The notes beneath the pieces are model-generated. The model ran no database searches and was not told the origin of the DNA. It worked only from the letters and a program-made list of their open reading frames with translations. DNA of 64,000 nucleotides. Source: Falsirhodobacter deserti (GTDB lineage: Bacteria > Pseudomonadota > Alphaproteobacteria > Rhodobacterales > Rhodobacteraceae). A program made the translations under genes and the position numbers. Location of the stretch: positions 1,268,311 to 1,332,310 of the forward strand of contig NZ_ML137218.1 of assembly GCF_004015795.1 (NCBI RefSeq). The letters are read 5' to 3'. Below are positions 56,319-64,000 of the stretch, in pieces (position 1 is the stretch's first letter; each line of letters starts with the position of its first letter).

Positions 56319-56333
56319 GAACGATAGGTGAAC
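56319..56333 (-). promoter_or_regulatory. LexA (SOS) box before uvrA
   Basis: GAAC-GATAGGT-GAAC, an exact GAAC-N7-GAAC (GTTC-N7-GTTC on the other strand), which is the LexA recognition sequence of alphaproteobacteria. It lies between the lipoprotein stop and the uvrA start. Confidence 0.8.
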
Positions 56334-56334
56334 G

Positions 56335-56793
56335 TCAGCCGCCGTAGACAGTTATCTGCGGCAGATCCGTCAGCCCCAGGCCCAGCGCGCGATAGGCCGC
56401 AAGCGAAAGCTGGGCCGATCCCGCACCCGGAAGAAGATCAACAGCCACCGACTGGCCACCCGCCGTTTCGACGCGCCCCTTCTGCGGCTGCTTCACGAGC
56501 GAGGACCGCAGCCAGAAGCCCGGCTCTGCCGCGTTACCCAGCGCCACGACCACCTGCCCCAGCTGATCGGCCCCTGCATCGGCGGGCGTGGATAGGGCCC
56601 GCTGGCGCTCTGCCTCCGAGGTGAGGTCGTAGCTTTCCACCGACCGCGCGGCGCTTTGACCCACCACAGCAGATGCCGTGGACGTGGTCGTAGCCGGGGC
56701 CGGCCGTTCGGCAGGTGCCGCGCGGAATGGATTGGAAACGCCCGAACAGGCGCCAAGGATCAGAAGCGGGGCAAGAAGCAGAAGAACACGCAT
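56335..56793 (-). CDS. Conserved lipoprotein of unknown function
   Basis: The 152-residue protein has a lipoprotein signal ([16 protein letters not shown]; lipobox LGAC, Cys at 16), so the mature protein is anchored in a membrane. A low-complexity Ala/Pro/Thr linker follows, then a compact domain (about 75-152). That domain contains [24 protein letters not shown] and ends in [10 protein letters not shown] recall similar proteins in Rhodobacterales but no defined function. It lies upstream of uvrA on the same strand and divergent from moaA. Confidence 0.8.
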   Translation of the reverse strand: MRVLLLLAPLLILGACSGVSNPFRAAPAERPAPATTTSTASAVVGQSAARSVESYDLTSEAERQRALSTPADAGADQLGQVVVALGNAAEPGFWLRSSLVKQPQKGRVETAGGQSVAVDLLPGAGSAQLSLAAYRALGLGLTDLPQITVYGG

Positions 56794-56869
56794 GCAGCAA
56801 AAGTTAAGCCAGCAGAGTTTGGTGTCAATCGCACTTGAGCGTGATGACCTTCAGCCCTAGTTTCCCGAC

Positions 56870-57868
56870 ATGCAAGCCCCACTGATCGATCCATTCCAGA
56901 GAGCCATCTCCTATCTGCGCGTTTCGGTCACGGACCGCTGCGATCTCCGCTGCCTTTACTGCATGGCCGAACAGATGACCTTCCTGCCAAAGGCCGAACT
57001 TCTGACGCTGGAGGAGTTGGACCGCCTGTGTTCCACCTTCATCGGGATGGGCGTGAAGAAACTGCGCGTAACCGGAGGGGAGCCGCTGGTCCGCCGCGGC
57101 ATCATGGACTTCTTCCGCGCCATGTCGCGCCATCTTTCATCCGGCGCGCTGGAGGAACTGACCCTGACGACAAACGGGTCGCAATTGGCGAAATATGCGG
57201 ATGATCTGGCGGCCTGCGGCGTGCGCCGCATCAACGTCTCGCTTGATACGCTGGATGACGGCAAGTTCGCCCATATCACCCGCTGGGGCCGGTTGAACCA
57301 AGTCATGGACGGGATTGCCGCCGCAAAGGCCGCGGGGATGCGGGTTAAGATCAACACCGTCGCCCTGAAAGGCTTCAACGAGGACGAGCTTTTCACCCTG
57401 CTGGACTGGTGCGCCACCCAGCAGCACGATCTGACCTTCATCGAGGTGATGCCGATGGGCGAAACCGGCGACAGGCTGGATCAGTTCTGGTCCCTTAAAG
57501 ACCTGCGCCGCAGCATTGGCGAACGTCTCAGCCTGATCCCGCTGGCAGAGCGGACCGGCGGCCCCGCCCGTTACGTGCAGGTGGCCGAGACGGGTCAGAA
57601 GGTCGGGTTCATCACCCCCCTGTCCCATAACTTCTGCGAAAGCTGCAACCGCGTGCGCCTGACCTGCACGGGAGAGCTTTACATGTGCCTTGGCCAGGAA
57701 GATCGCGCCGATCTTCGCGATGCGATGCGCAGTGGGCTGTCGGATGGCGGGCTGGAAGATGCGATCCGCCGCGCGATCTCCCTCAAACCCAAAGGGCATG
57801 ATTTTGATTATTCCCGCCGCGAAGTGGCCGGACAGATGCCCCGCCACATGAGCCATACTGGCGGCTGA
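56870..57868 (+). CDS. moaA: GTP 3',8-cyclase MoaA
   Basis: Radical-SAM enzyme that starts molybdenum cofactor synthesis, converting GTP to 3',8-cyclo-GTP with MoaC acting next. The 332-residue protein has the N-terminal cluster ligands C24, C28 and C31 (CDLRCLYC), then [12 protein letters not shown]. The C-terminal cluster motif is [19 protein letters not shown]. The C-terminus ends in Gly-Gly, which is essential in the family. It is expressed alone here; no other moa gene is visible. Secure. Confidence 0.96.
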   Translation: MQAPLIDPFQRAISYLRVSVTDRCDLRCLYCMAEQMTFLPKAELLTLEELDRLCSTFIGMGVKKLRVTGGEPLVRRGIMDFFRAMSRHLSSGALEELTLTTNGSQLAKYADDLAACGVRRINVSLDTLDDGKFAHITRWGRLNQVMDGIAAAKAAGMRVKINTVALKGFNEDELFTLLDWCATQQHDLTFIEVMPMGETGDRLDQFWSLKDLRRSIGERLSLIPLAERTGGPARYVQVAETGQKVGFITPLSHNFCESCNRVRLTCTGELYMCLGQEDRADLRDAMRSGLSDGGLEDAIRRAISLKPKGHDFDYSRREVAGQMPRHMSHTGG

Positions 57869-57871
57869 ACA

Positions 57872-59020
57872 TCAGCCCCGCAGCGTGGCCACCAACTGCT
57901 GGACCATCGACCAGCCGCGGTCGAACTGTTCCATGCTGATGTATTCATCGGCCTGATGGGCCTGCGCGATATCGCCGGGCCCGCAGACGATCGCGGGGAA
58001 GCCAGCAAGCTGGAACTGACCCGCCTCGGTGCCATAGCTGACCATCCCGCCATCATTGGCACCCAGCACCCTGCGCATCAGTGCCTCTGCCGCGTTAGCG
58101 GGCTGCGGAAGCAACGGCGGAACATGATGTGTTGCCGTGATCGTGATGGAGGCGTCGGGATGAACGTTTCGCGCCTCGGCCTCCAGCCGCGCCGCCTCGT
58201 CCCGGATGCGGCGGATCCAGACCTGCGGATCGTCAGTCGGCATTACGCGCATGCTGAGGCCGAAGCGGCAATCGCGGGCGGTAATGTTTTCTGCCGTGCC
58301 GCCGGCAATCGTCCCGACATGCAGCGTCGTCCAGGGCGGGTCGAAATCGCTGGCCACGGCATCGACGGCGCTTTGCGCGTTCATCCGGTTCGCCCAGTCG
58401 ATCAGGCGCGCGGCCAGCATGATGGCGCTGACCCCCTTGTGCATCCGCGACGAGTGAACCTCGTGCCCCCGCACATGCACCTGAAAGCCATAGCTTCCCT
58501 TGTGCGCAAGAACCGGCACAAGCATCGTCGGCTCTCCCACCACCACGGCGGCGGCGGTCGGCAGGCTGCGCTGTATTTCTTCGATCATCGCGGGCGCGGC
58601 GATGCAGCCCAGCTCCTCGTCATGCGAAAGCGCGAGAATCAGCGGCCGGGCAAGATTGTCCTTTGCTGCCTGCGCCATTCCTGCCAGCGCCAGTGCGACA
58701 AATCCCTTCATGTCGGCGCAGCCACGCCCGTAAAGCCGCTGTTCCCTTTCGCAAACCGTCCACGGATCGCCGGTCCAGTCCTGTCCGTCCACGGGCACCA
58801 CGTCGGAATGCCCCGACAGGATGATCCCACCCTCCACCTCCGGCCCGGCCAGCGCGTAAAGGCTGGCCTTGGTGCGATCGGCATTCCAGACGCGGTGGGC
58901 GGTGATGCCATGGCTGTCCAGAAACTCCTCCACCCAGTCCACAAGGGGAAGATTGCTGTCACGGCTGACGGTGGGAAAGGATACAAGCTTGTCGAGGATC
59001 TGGCGCGGTGTCATCTGCAT
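57872..59020 (-). CDS. argE: Acetylornithine deacetylase (M20 family)
   Basis: The 382-residue metallohydrolase probably removes the acetyl group from N-acetylornithine in arginine synthesis. M20 features are SGHSDVVPVDG (metal His and Asp), YGRGCADMKGF, ALSHDEELGC (catalytic and metal Glu), and GTEAGQFQLAG near the C-terminus. The ATG at 59020 has AGGAG 7 nt upstream; a second ATG at 59014 is less well placed. M20 enzymes vary in substrate, so the exact reaction is likely but not certain. It is convergent with moaA (3 bp apart). Confidence 0.88.
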   Translation of the reverse strand: MQMTPRQILDKLVSFPTVSRDSNLPLVDWVEEFLDSHGITAHRVWNADRTKASLYALAGPEVEGGIILSGHSDVVPVDGQDWTGDPWTVCEREQRLYGRGCADMKGFVALALAGMAQAAKDNLARPLILALSHDEELGCIAAPAMIEEIQRSLPTAAAVVVGEPTMLVPVLAHKGSYGFQVHVRGHEVHSSRMHKGVSAIMLAARLIDWANRMNAQSAVDAVASDFDPPWTTLHVGTIAGGTAENITARDCRFGLSMRVMPTDDPQVWIRRIRDEAARLEAEARNVHPDASITITATHHVPPLLPQPANAAEALMRRVLGANDGGMVSYGTEAGQFQLAGFPAIVCGPGDIAQAHQADEYISMEQFDRGWSMVQQLVATLRG

Positions 59021-59452
59021 CTGGGATCTCCTGTCCTCCGCACAGGATGGCCCGCGCATGGACGTCCGGTCCAGCAGGAAACCCAGTTGCAAGCGCTGCA
59101 GAGGTGTTCGATTGTGGAAGAAGGTGAGCCAGCGCTCCAAACCAGAGGCAGGGGCGATCCGCAAAAAAAAGCGGTAGCGGTGAAAAAGTTGGGAACCCGA
59201 TCCGGTCGACCTGCATTGGGTGGCCTGACGGATGTGGTAATCGTTTACAAAGTGTGTGCTGGTGGCTTTTTCAGCGGGTTGTGTGGCCCATCCGTCTGCC
59301 ACCCTCTAGCGTTCGGTGCGGCGCTTCAGGATACTGCATGCTGTCATGGCCAGACAGATCCGCCAGTACCGAACCAGCCTCCCAAAGCTTGCCAAGTCGG
59401 TATTTCGGCTGAGCTGGATGTTGATGCCGGATTGATCGGCCTGATCGTCCTT
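59021..59452. other. Non-coding stretch between argE and the IS256 element (432 bp)
   Basis: It holds the argE promoter. Near 59306-59452 is the end of a minus-strand frame (…SILKRRTER) that is cut by the IS element and that I cannot assign. It may be the remnant of an older gene or insertion sequence. Confidence 0.5.
59444..59452 (+). repeat. Left copy of 9-bp target-site duplication
   Basis: ATCGTCCTT directly abuts the left end of the IS256-type element. An identical copy abuts the right end (60786-60794). Confidence 0.9.
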
Positions 59453-60785
59453 GAGAGTGTCCGAGCTTCTGTGTATTCGTGATGTGGTCCATGCTTCCTG
59501 AGAGGAGCACGGCTGATGACGATTTCGAACGAATTGCTGGACGAGCTGCTGAAGGGCTGCAAGCGGCCTGACGATCTGCTTGGCGAGGCCGGGCTGATGA
59601 AGGAGCTGAAGATCCGTCTGATGGAACGGATGCTCGGGGCCGAACTGACCGCGCATCTGGGCTATGAGGCCGGTGCCGAGGCCCCGCCGGAACAATCCAA
59701 CCGCCGCAACGGGATTTCAACCAAGCGGGTCAAGGGTTCGGATGGCGAGGTGCCGCTGTCGGTTCCGCGCGACCGGGATGGCAGCTTTGAGCCTGAGCTG
59801 GTGAAGAAGGGTCAGACCCGGATCGACGGGGTGGATGACAAGATCATCGGGCTCTATGCCGCCGGTTTGTCGGTGCGCGACATCCAGTCCCATCTTGAGG
59901 ATCTGTATGGCCTGCGGGTCTCGCCCGACCTGATCAGCCGCGTGACCGATGCAGTTCTGGACGAGGTGCGCGAGTGGCAGCACCGGGCGCTGGACCGGAT
60001 GTATCCGATCGTCATTTTCGACGCGCTCAGGGTCAAGATCCGCGATGCCGACAGTCGGATGGTCAAGAACAAGGCGGTCTACATCGCCCTGGGTGTCACC
60101 AGGGATGGGGAGCGCGAGGTCCTCGGACTCTGGATCGCCGACAACGAGGGCGCCAAGTTCTGGCTGTCGGTGATGAACGAACTGCGCAACCGGGGGGTTC
60201 AGGACATCCTGATCGCGGTCGTGGACGGCCTGAAGGGCTTCCCGCAAGCCATCACAGCGGCCTTCCCGGATACCACAGTTCAGACCTGCATCGTTCACCT
60301 GATCCGGCATTCGATGAACTTCTGCAGCTGGAAGGACCGCAAGGCCGTGGCCGCCGATCTGCGCCCGATCTACCAGGCCCCGACGGCGGAGGAGGCCGCC
60401 CGACAGTTGGACGGGTTCGAGGAGAAATGGGCCGGGAAATACCCCTCCATTGCCCCGGCCTGGCGCCGGGCCTGGGCCGAGGTGATCCCGTTCTTTGCCT
60501 TCAGCGCAGCGATCCGGAAGATCATCTACACCACCAACGCCGTGGAGTCGCTGAACCGGGTGCTGCGGAAGACGCTGAAGACCAAGGGCTCATTCCCCAC
60601 CGAGGAGGCCGCGACCAAGCTGATCTACCTGGCCATCCGCAACTTCGAGAAGGGCGGTCGTGCGGTTCGTGAATGGGTTGCGGCCCGCAATCAGCTGGCC
60701 ATAATGTTCGCCGGGCGCTTCGACGCCTGACTGTATCTGAAAACCGTATGGGCCCCGTCAGATACACAGAGTTTCAGACACTCCC
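59453..60785 (+). mobile_element. IS256-family insertion sequence (1333 bp)
   Basis: The element has imperfect terminal inverted repeats of about 26 bp (59453-59478 and 60760-60785). They share GAGTGTC at the third base and TCTGTGTAT further in. It carries one transposase gene and is flanked by an identical 9-bp duplication, the size expected for IS256. Both ends and the open frame are intact, so the insertion looks recent. Confidence 0.93.
59516..60730 (+). CDS. IS256-family transposase
   Basis: The 404-residue DDE transposase has an N-terminal DNA-binding part (ELLKGCKRPDDLLGEAGLMK). The catalytic triad follows: first Asp in VIFDALRVKI, second Asp in VVDGLKGFPQAI followed by the CIVHLIRHS (C/H) motif, and the Glu in TTNAVESLNRVLRK. 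The full-length frame has no lesion. AGGAG lies 9 nt before the ATG. It catalyses cut-and-copy movement of the surrounding element. Confidence 0.96.
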   Translation: MTISNELLDELLKGCKRPDDLLGEAGLMKELKIRLMERMLGAELTAHLGYEAGAEAPPEQSNRRNGISTKRVKGSDGEVPLSVPRDRDGSFEPELVKKGQTRIDGVDDKIIGLYAAGLSVRDIQSHLEDLYGLRVSPDLISRVTDAVLDEVREWQHRALDRMYPIVIFDALRVKIRDADSRMVKNKAVYIALGVTRDGEREVLGLWIADNEGAKFWLSVMNELRNRGVQDILIAVVDGLKGFPQAITAAFPDTTVQTCIVHLIRHSMNFCSWKDRKAVAADLRPIYQAPTAEEAARQLDGFEEKWAGKYPSIAPAWRRAWAEVIPFFAFSAAIRKIIYTTNAVESLNRVLRKTLKTKGSFPTEEAATKLIYLAIRNFEKGGRAVREWVAARNQLAIMFAGRFDA

Positions 60786-60794
60786 ATCGTCCTT
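60786..60794 (+). repeat. Right copy of 9-bp target-site duplication
   Basis: ATCGTCCTT, identical to the left copy at 59444-59452, directly follows the IS end. The next 219 bp (60795-61013) hold no gene I recognise. Confidence 0.9.
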
Positions 60795-61013
60795 GTAATC
60801 AACACACTGACAAAAGCTGAACAGAAGGGCCGCCCGCTGTCACATCACCCGGTTATCCCGGTGCCGCCGAAGCACATACGTGGACTGGTCCGCCAGCTTC
60901 CCCTGCCGAAGAGCCGCCGCTCCCCCTTCTTCTGCCCTCCGACGGAACTTTCTCGTAGACTCGGCAGGTGATCCCACTGAGATTGAGTGCTTCGCAGCCT
61001 CACAAGTGAACCC

Positions 61014-61169
61014 ATGAAGTCCATCGTATCCGCGACCCTGTTGGCGATCATCGCCTTGGGCTTTGCAGCATCTACCGCCTCCGCCCACGGCGGCGGTTGT
61101 CGCAAGTCCTCGCCTCCCGGCCAATGCTGCCACATGGACAACGGCACAGGCTCCGTGCACTGCCACTGA
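61014..61169 (+). CDS. Small secreted Cys/His-rich peptide
   Basis: A 51-residue product with a clear signal peptide (MKSIVSATLLAIIALGFAASTASA). The mature peptide has only about 27 residues, rich in Gly, Cys and His: HGGGCRKSSPPGQCCH then GTGSVHCH. The four Cys and four His could bind a metal or form disulfides. The HCH ending resembles small bacterial YHxH-type secreted domains. I am not certain of a named family. It is a single gene just right of the IS element. Function unknown. Confidence 0.65.
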   Translation: MKSIVSATLLAIIALGFAASTASAHGGGCRKSSPPGQCCHMDNGTGSVHCH

Positions 61170-61266
61170 TCCTCACTGGCCGCCACTCGTCGAACAGGAT
61201 CACCAGCGACAGCAGCACAACCTTGCAACCTAGAAGTCGACGATCGGCATTGCGTCCCTAATGGGA

Positions 61267-61290
61267 AAGCGGCCCCCGAAGGGGCCGCTT
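61267..61290. terminator. Terminator after the Hint-domain gene
   Basis: A perfect 10-bp stem (AAGCGGCCCC / GGGGCCGCTT) with a 4-nt CGAA loop. On the minus strand it is followed by TTTCCCATT, so it probably ends the Hint gene. It also faces the small peptide gene. Confidence 0.8.
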
Positions 61291-61339
61291 CAATGCCGCC
61301 AGTATGGCAAGTGAGATAAGGGAAGCGTCGGCCCCTAAG

Positions 61340-62530
61340 TCACATGACCAGAGGCTGCCCGTTGGAAACATGCCGCATGGCCAGTTTGCGACCCTGACGA
61401 CCCGACAGCAACAAACGGGCACCGATCGCTTCGTAGTCTTCCTCTTTCAGTTCCGGGAAGATTGCGAAGATCTCGTCCAAGGCCGCCTTGCCGACGCCGC
61501 TCAGCGCCTGCGCACCGGTGTAGAGCGACTCCGTCTCGGCACCGTTCGAGATCACCACCTCATGCTGATCAAACAGGAAGTGGTAATAGTGCACCTCTTC
61601 CAGATCGTCCGCGATGTCGATCCCGTCGAGGCAAAGAAGCTGCTTCGCGGCAACGAGAACCTCGTTCGTGTCGAACATGCGGATCGCGATTTTCGAACGG
61701 ACAAGCACGCGGTGCTGCGGAGAGACCAGAAGGTCGGAGGAAGGAACGCCGTCCCCGAGAGCACCAGCCTTGATGCGGATCGGGCGAAGCTTCGGGTTCG
61801 CCTGCAATGTCGTGGCCAGCAGCCTGCGCGAGCCGATCCATTTGAGCGGCTTGTCACCATTGTCCTTGGTGCACACCAGATCGCCGACCTGCAGCTCCTC
61901 AACCGGACGGTAGCCTTGGGGGGTCAGGATCAGGGTTCCAGCCGCGAAGCAGACGATATCGTTGATCTCTCCGGGCGGGATGACGAGATCAGCATTAGGA
62001 TCTGCTGTCTGAGTGGTCACCACCGTGTTGAGCAGGCCATTCACACCACCGGGAATGAGAGGCGAGACAACTGGGTTGGCGACAAGTTCGGTCAGCGAAA
62101 CATCCACGAGAGGAGTCGTAGAAAGGGGGGTCGAAAGGGTCCCGGTGACTGTCAGGTTGTCCGCATCCAGAGGAGCTTCGGTGATGATGTAAACGCTTCC
62201 ATCCTCGCCGATAAAGTAGTTCCCTTGGACCGGGTTCACCTGCAGAGTCAGTCCCGTACCGAGAACGCCGAGCTCCAGTTCAGCGTTGCTGAAGGTAACA
62301 CCGCCCCCGTAGGTTCCGGGTACAGGAGCACCGTCCACCACAGGCGCCAGAAAATCGCCCGTCGATACGGTTTCTGGCTCGGAGCCATCGCCGGTACCGT
62401 CTACGTTGTAGCCGGAGAAAGCGGTCGACTGCCCGAAGGAGTTCAGCACCCCGGTCGGAGGCAGGATAACAACGGGTGTTTCAGCGGCAAGGTCAATCGT
62501 CGCGCCGTTGATCTGTGTAATATATGGCAT
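61340..62530 (-). CDS. Hint (Hedgehog/intein) domain protein
   Basis: The 396-residue protein has no obvious N-terminal signal peptide. Residues about 1-190 are Thr/Gly/Val-rich and probably beta-rich (a repeat- or RTX-like passenger). The Hint domain starts near Cys 192 in VCFAAGTLILTPQGYRPVEEL, with the catalytic-type Cys preceded by Asp-Ile-Val. It includes VGDLVCTKDNG, KWIGSRRLL and SPQHRVLV near 268. Pfam Hint_2 proteins of this type are common in Rhodobacterales and are probably exported and self-processed (inference). The last 60 residues are helical. Base composition is lower in GC upstream, which fits its own promoter. Confidence 0.85.
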   Translation of the reverse strand: MPYITQINGATIDLAAETPVVILPPTGVLNSFGQSTAFSGYNVDGTGDGSEPETVSTGDFLAPVVDGAPVPGTYGGGVTFSNAELELGVLGTGLTLQVNPVQGNYFIGEDGSVYIITEAPLDADNLTVTGTLSTPLSTTPLVDVSLTELVANPVVSPLIPGGVNGLLNTVVTTQTADPNADLVIPPGEINDIVCFAAGTLILTPQGYRPVEELQVGDLVCTKDNGDKPLKWIGSRRLLATTLQANPKLRPIRIKAGALGDGVPSSDLLVSPQHRVLVRSKIAIRMFDTNEVLVAAKQLLCLDGIDIADDLEEVHYYHFLFDQHEVVISNGAETESLYTGAQALSGVGKAALDEIFAIFPELKEEDYEAIGARLLLSGRQGRKLAMRHVSNGQPLVM

Positions 62531-63074
62531 CTAAATCCTCATGATTCACCGATGTCCCCACCAAAAGTGGGAGACGAAAGCAGGCGATTAAGTGGAAGAT
62601 AGCTACCCCTCAGACTGATTATCATAACGCGATACAGAGTTACGAACATTTTCAGTTTTAATTATATTTTACATGGCTGTACGACGGGAACGCTTTTTTG
62701 TGGCTTCGCCAGGATTGCGTCCAGAAGCTTACCGAGATCCTGACTGACCTGCTCGCCCTTCACGGCCTCATAGGGCGCGGGCACCGCTCTTTGTTGCTGT
62801 CCTGCACCTGCGCGAGATAGGCGCGGGACATCAGTATCGCGGGTCCGCATAACGGTCGGCGGCTGCGGTAAAGCCGGATTTTTCGAGATCCATGGCTCTC
62901 TCCTTGGCCCGGGATGTCGTTCATGATGTGGGCGCATACTTACCGCTTGCGCCAAGGCGGCGCAGGACCAGCGGAACGGATCGCTTCCGGAACGGGATTG
63001 TTGAAAGCTTTGTTGAGAGCAACCTCTTGCGTCGCGCCATCACGTCGGCTAAACCCCTTTCTACCTTGAAGGCT
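62531..63074. other. Intergenic stretch between the Hint gene and tRNA-Cys (544 bp)
   Basis: It contains the Hint promoter area with an AT-rich block near 62620-62690, unlike the surrounding GC-rich DNA. It also contains a decayed minus-strand frame (listed separately). 62894-63074 shows no gene. Confidence 0.6.
62662..62893 (-). pseudogene. Possible decayed small gene
   Basis: Reading across three frames gives MDLEKSGFTAAADRYADPRY, then SRAYLAQVQDSNKER, then YEAVKGEQVSQDLGKLLDAILAKP. Each piece looks protein-like but a frame shift joins each pair. I do not recognise the family. It could be a relic of an accessory gene or chance; confidence is low. Confidence 0.35.
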
Positions 63075-63148
63075 GGCGGGTTGGCGGAGAGGTTACGCAG
63101 CGGATTGCAAATCCGTGAAGACCGGTTCGATTCCGGTACCCGCCTCCA
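63075..63148 (+). tRNA. tRNA-Cys (anticodon GCA)
   Basis: A 74-nt gene with acceptor stem GGCGGGT / ACCCGCC, discriminator T and an encoded CCA. The anticodon stem-loop CGGATTGCAAATCCG gives GCA (UGC/UGU, Cys). The T-loop reads GGTTCGATTCC. Confidence 0.97.
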
Positions 63149-63514
63149 CATCTCTTCAATAATCTGCATCACCTTCGGTCTGCGATTGGGATCACGGGTC
63201 GTGGGCAATTTGCATGTCCCTTCCGTGTTTTTAGCCTGGACGGCTGAAGCCGGGACCATCCGCCCGAGGAACGCCCCCACCCGAAGTTATCTGAAGCCCC
63301 GACGGTGCCGAGGATTCACTTGAACGAGATGGATCAGCGGTTTCCAGCTCCGAATATCCACAGCAAGGGTTCGGACCAAGGTGCAGATCTTTCAAATGGA
63401 AAGTGCCGCAGATTGTGCATCATCCGCCGCTGCGAGGCGACCGACAGGCAATCAGGCGCCGGAACATTCACCCCTGCCTGACGTTGCAGAACGCAGCGTG
63501 AACAGGAGCAGCCA
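63149..63514. other. Non-coding stretch before the DUF3072 gene (366 bp)
   Basis: No gene could be supported here. The only clear signal is the GGAAC-N16-CGTT promoter at its right end, listed separately. Confidence 0.6.
63461..63485 (+). promoter_or_regulatory. EcfG-type general-stress promoter before the DUF3072 gene
   Basis: GGAAC (63461-63465), 16 bp, then CGTT (63482-63485): an exact match to the EcfG sigma-factor consensus. It lies 29 bp before the ATG, leaving room for a short leader with AGGAG. Confidence 0.75.
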
Positions 63515-63718
63515 ATGACGAATCCGAAAGCACATCCCGAAGGCAATGCCGAGAAAGATCCAGCTGATTGGGTCACGGGCGACGAAGCGATGACCGGCGC
63601 ACAGGCGAGTTATCTCAAGACCCTGAGCGAAGAAGCGGGAGAGACGTTCGACGACAGCCTGACGAAGGCGCAGGCAAGCGAGAGGATCGAGGAGTTGAAG
63701 GCCCAAACGGGCCGCTGA
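63515..63718 (+). CDS. DUF3072 domain protein
   Basis: The 67-residue soluble protein reads DPADWVTGDEAMTGAQASYLKTLSEEAGE, the DUF3072 pattern, with a charged C-terminal helix (KAQASERIEELKAQTGR). Its function is not known. DUF3072 genes are often stress-associated, and the EcfG-type promoter just upstream supports that here. AGGAG is placed 7 nt before the ATG. Confidence 0.9.
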   Translation: MTNPKAHPEGNAEKDPADWVTGDEAMTGAQASYLKTLSEEAGETFDDSLTKAQASERIEELKAQTGR

Positions 63719-63732
63719 TGCCTTGAACGAAA

Positions 63733-63756
63733 ACGGCGGGCAAAGTTGCCCGCCGT
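63733..63756. terminator. Bidirectional terminator between DUF3072 and lepA
   Basis: A perfect 11-bp stem (ACGGCGGGCAA / TTGCCCGCCGT) with a 2-nt loop lies between convergent genes. It has AA before and TTCG after, usable on both strands. Confidence 0.85.
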
Positions 63757-63761
63757 TCGTG

Positions 63762-64000
63762 TCAGCTGTCCATCTTCAGGGCGCTGATGAAAGCTTCCTG
63801 CGGAATCTCCACCTTGCCGAACTGGCGCATCTTCTTTTTACCCGCCTTCTGCTTTTCCAGAAGCTTCTTCTTCCGGGTCGCGTCACCGCCGTAACATTTG
63901 GCCGTCACGTCCTTGCGCATCGCAGAGATCGTTTCCCGCGCGATCACCCGTCCGCCGATCGCGGCCTGCACGGGGATCTTGAACATGTGACGCGGGATCA
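63762..64000 (-). CDS. lepA: Elongation factor 4 (LepA), C-terminal part only
   Basis: The last 78 or so codons are in the window; the start lies beyond the right edge. The visible C-terminus reads [38 protein letters not shown] and ending [17 protein letters not shown], the conserved LepA tail. LepA is a ribosome-binding GTPase; the G-domain is outside the window. Secure despite the truncation by the window edge. Confidence 0.95.
   Translation of the reverse strand, partial: IPRHMFKIPVQAAIGGRVIARETISAMRKDVTAKCYGGDATRKKKLLEKQKAGKKKMRQFGKVEIPQEAFISALKMDS

Noticed and set aside
53277-56327. A 1016-codon plus-strand frame opposite uvrA
   Set aside because: UvrA on the other strand is unambiguous; the frame is a mirror artefact.
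1-64000. CRISPR array, rRNA operon, prophage or replication origin
   Set aside because: No regularly spaced repeats, no rRNA sequence, no phage structural or integrase genes, and no DnaA-box cluster were seen.

Overview
The window is GC-rich chromosomal DNA (roughly 60-65% G+C by eye) from an alphaproteobacterium. Rhodobacterales (Rhodobacteraceae or Paracoccaceae type) is the best fit. The evidence is the gene order lptF-lptG-lptD-surA-pdxA-rsmA, the DUF4167 protein beside prmC-prfA, secD-secF followed by a Mth938-like gene, a large Hint-domain protein, and several transporter families typical of that order. Frequent GTG and TTG starts and long antisense open frames fit high-GC codon use. 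The genus cannot be fixed by reading alone.

Layout. From 1 to 17.8 kb it is mostly housekeeping: pepA (cut by the left edge), the outer-membrane/LPS operon with pdxA and rsmA, DUF4167, prfA-prmC, the Sec membrane genes yajC, secD, secF plus a Mth938-like gene, serS, a lytic transglycosylase and ssb. From 17.9 to 24.5 kb is a compact catabolic locus on the minus strand: a tripartite tricarboxylate transporter (tctC-tctB-tctA), a GntR regulator with two DNA-binding domains, and an aconitase-family paralogue. The tctC and aconitase promoters share a near-identical 27-bp motif, probably the regulator's operator. Next come tex (minus strand), a peptide ABC transporter operon, an RND efflux pair (both plus strand), a DUF1499 protein (minus strand), and a ugpBAEC glycerol-3-phosphate transporter (plus strand) with a clear tandem Pho box.

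From 41.8 to 46 kb the DNA is more eroded. It holds a frameshifted EAL-domain pseudogene, a Spx/ArsC-like gene, a cold-shock gene, tRNA-Ser(GGA), a heavily decayed amino-acid ABC ATPase and a BCCT transporter. A 5.2-kb gene at 46-51 kb encodes an SF1 helicase with an N-terminal transglutaminase-like segment and a C-terminal Vsr/DUF559-like nuclease; it is the strongest candidate for a little-described (possibly defence) function. It is followed by a zinc alcohol dehydrogenase broken at a run of eight C/G and an SRPBCC protein, then uvrA with a LexA box, a lipoprotein, moaA and argE.

From 59 to 63.7 kb is a small accessory strip between housekeeping genes: an IS256-family element with an intact 9-bp target duplication, a tiny secreted Cys/His-rich peptide, a Hint-domain protein, a decayed reading frame, tRNA-Cys(GCA) and a DUF3072 gene behind a perfect GGAAC-N16-CGTT general-stress promoter. 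The window ends inside lepA.

Three transporter operons (tct, opp-like, ugp) each carry a strong hairpin just after the binding-protein gene, which suggests a common way of making more binding protein than membrane subunits. No rRNA, CRISPR array or prophage was seen.
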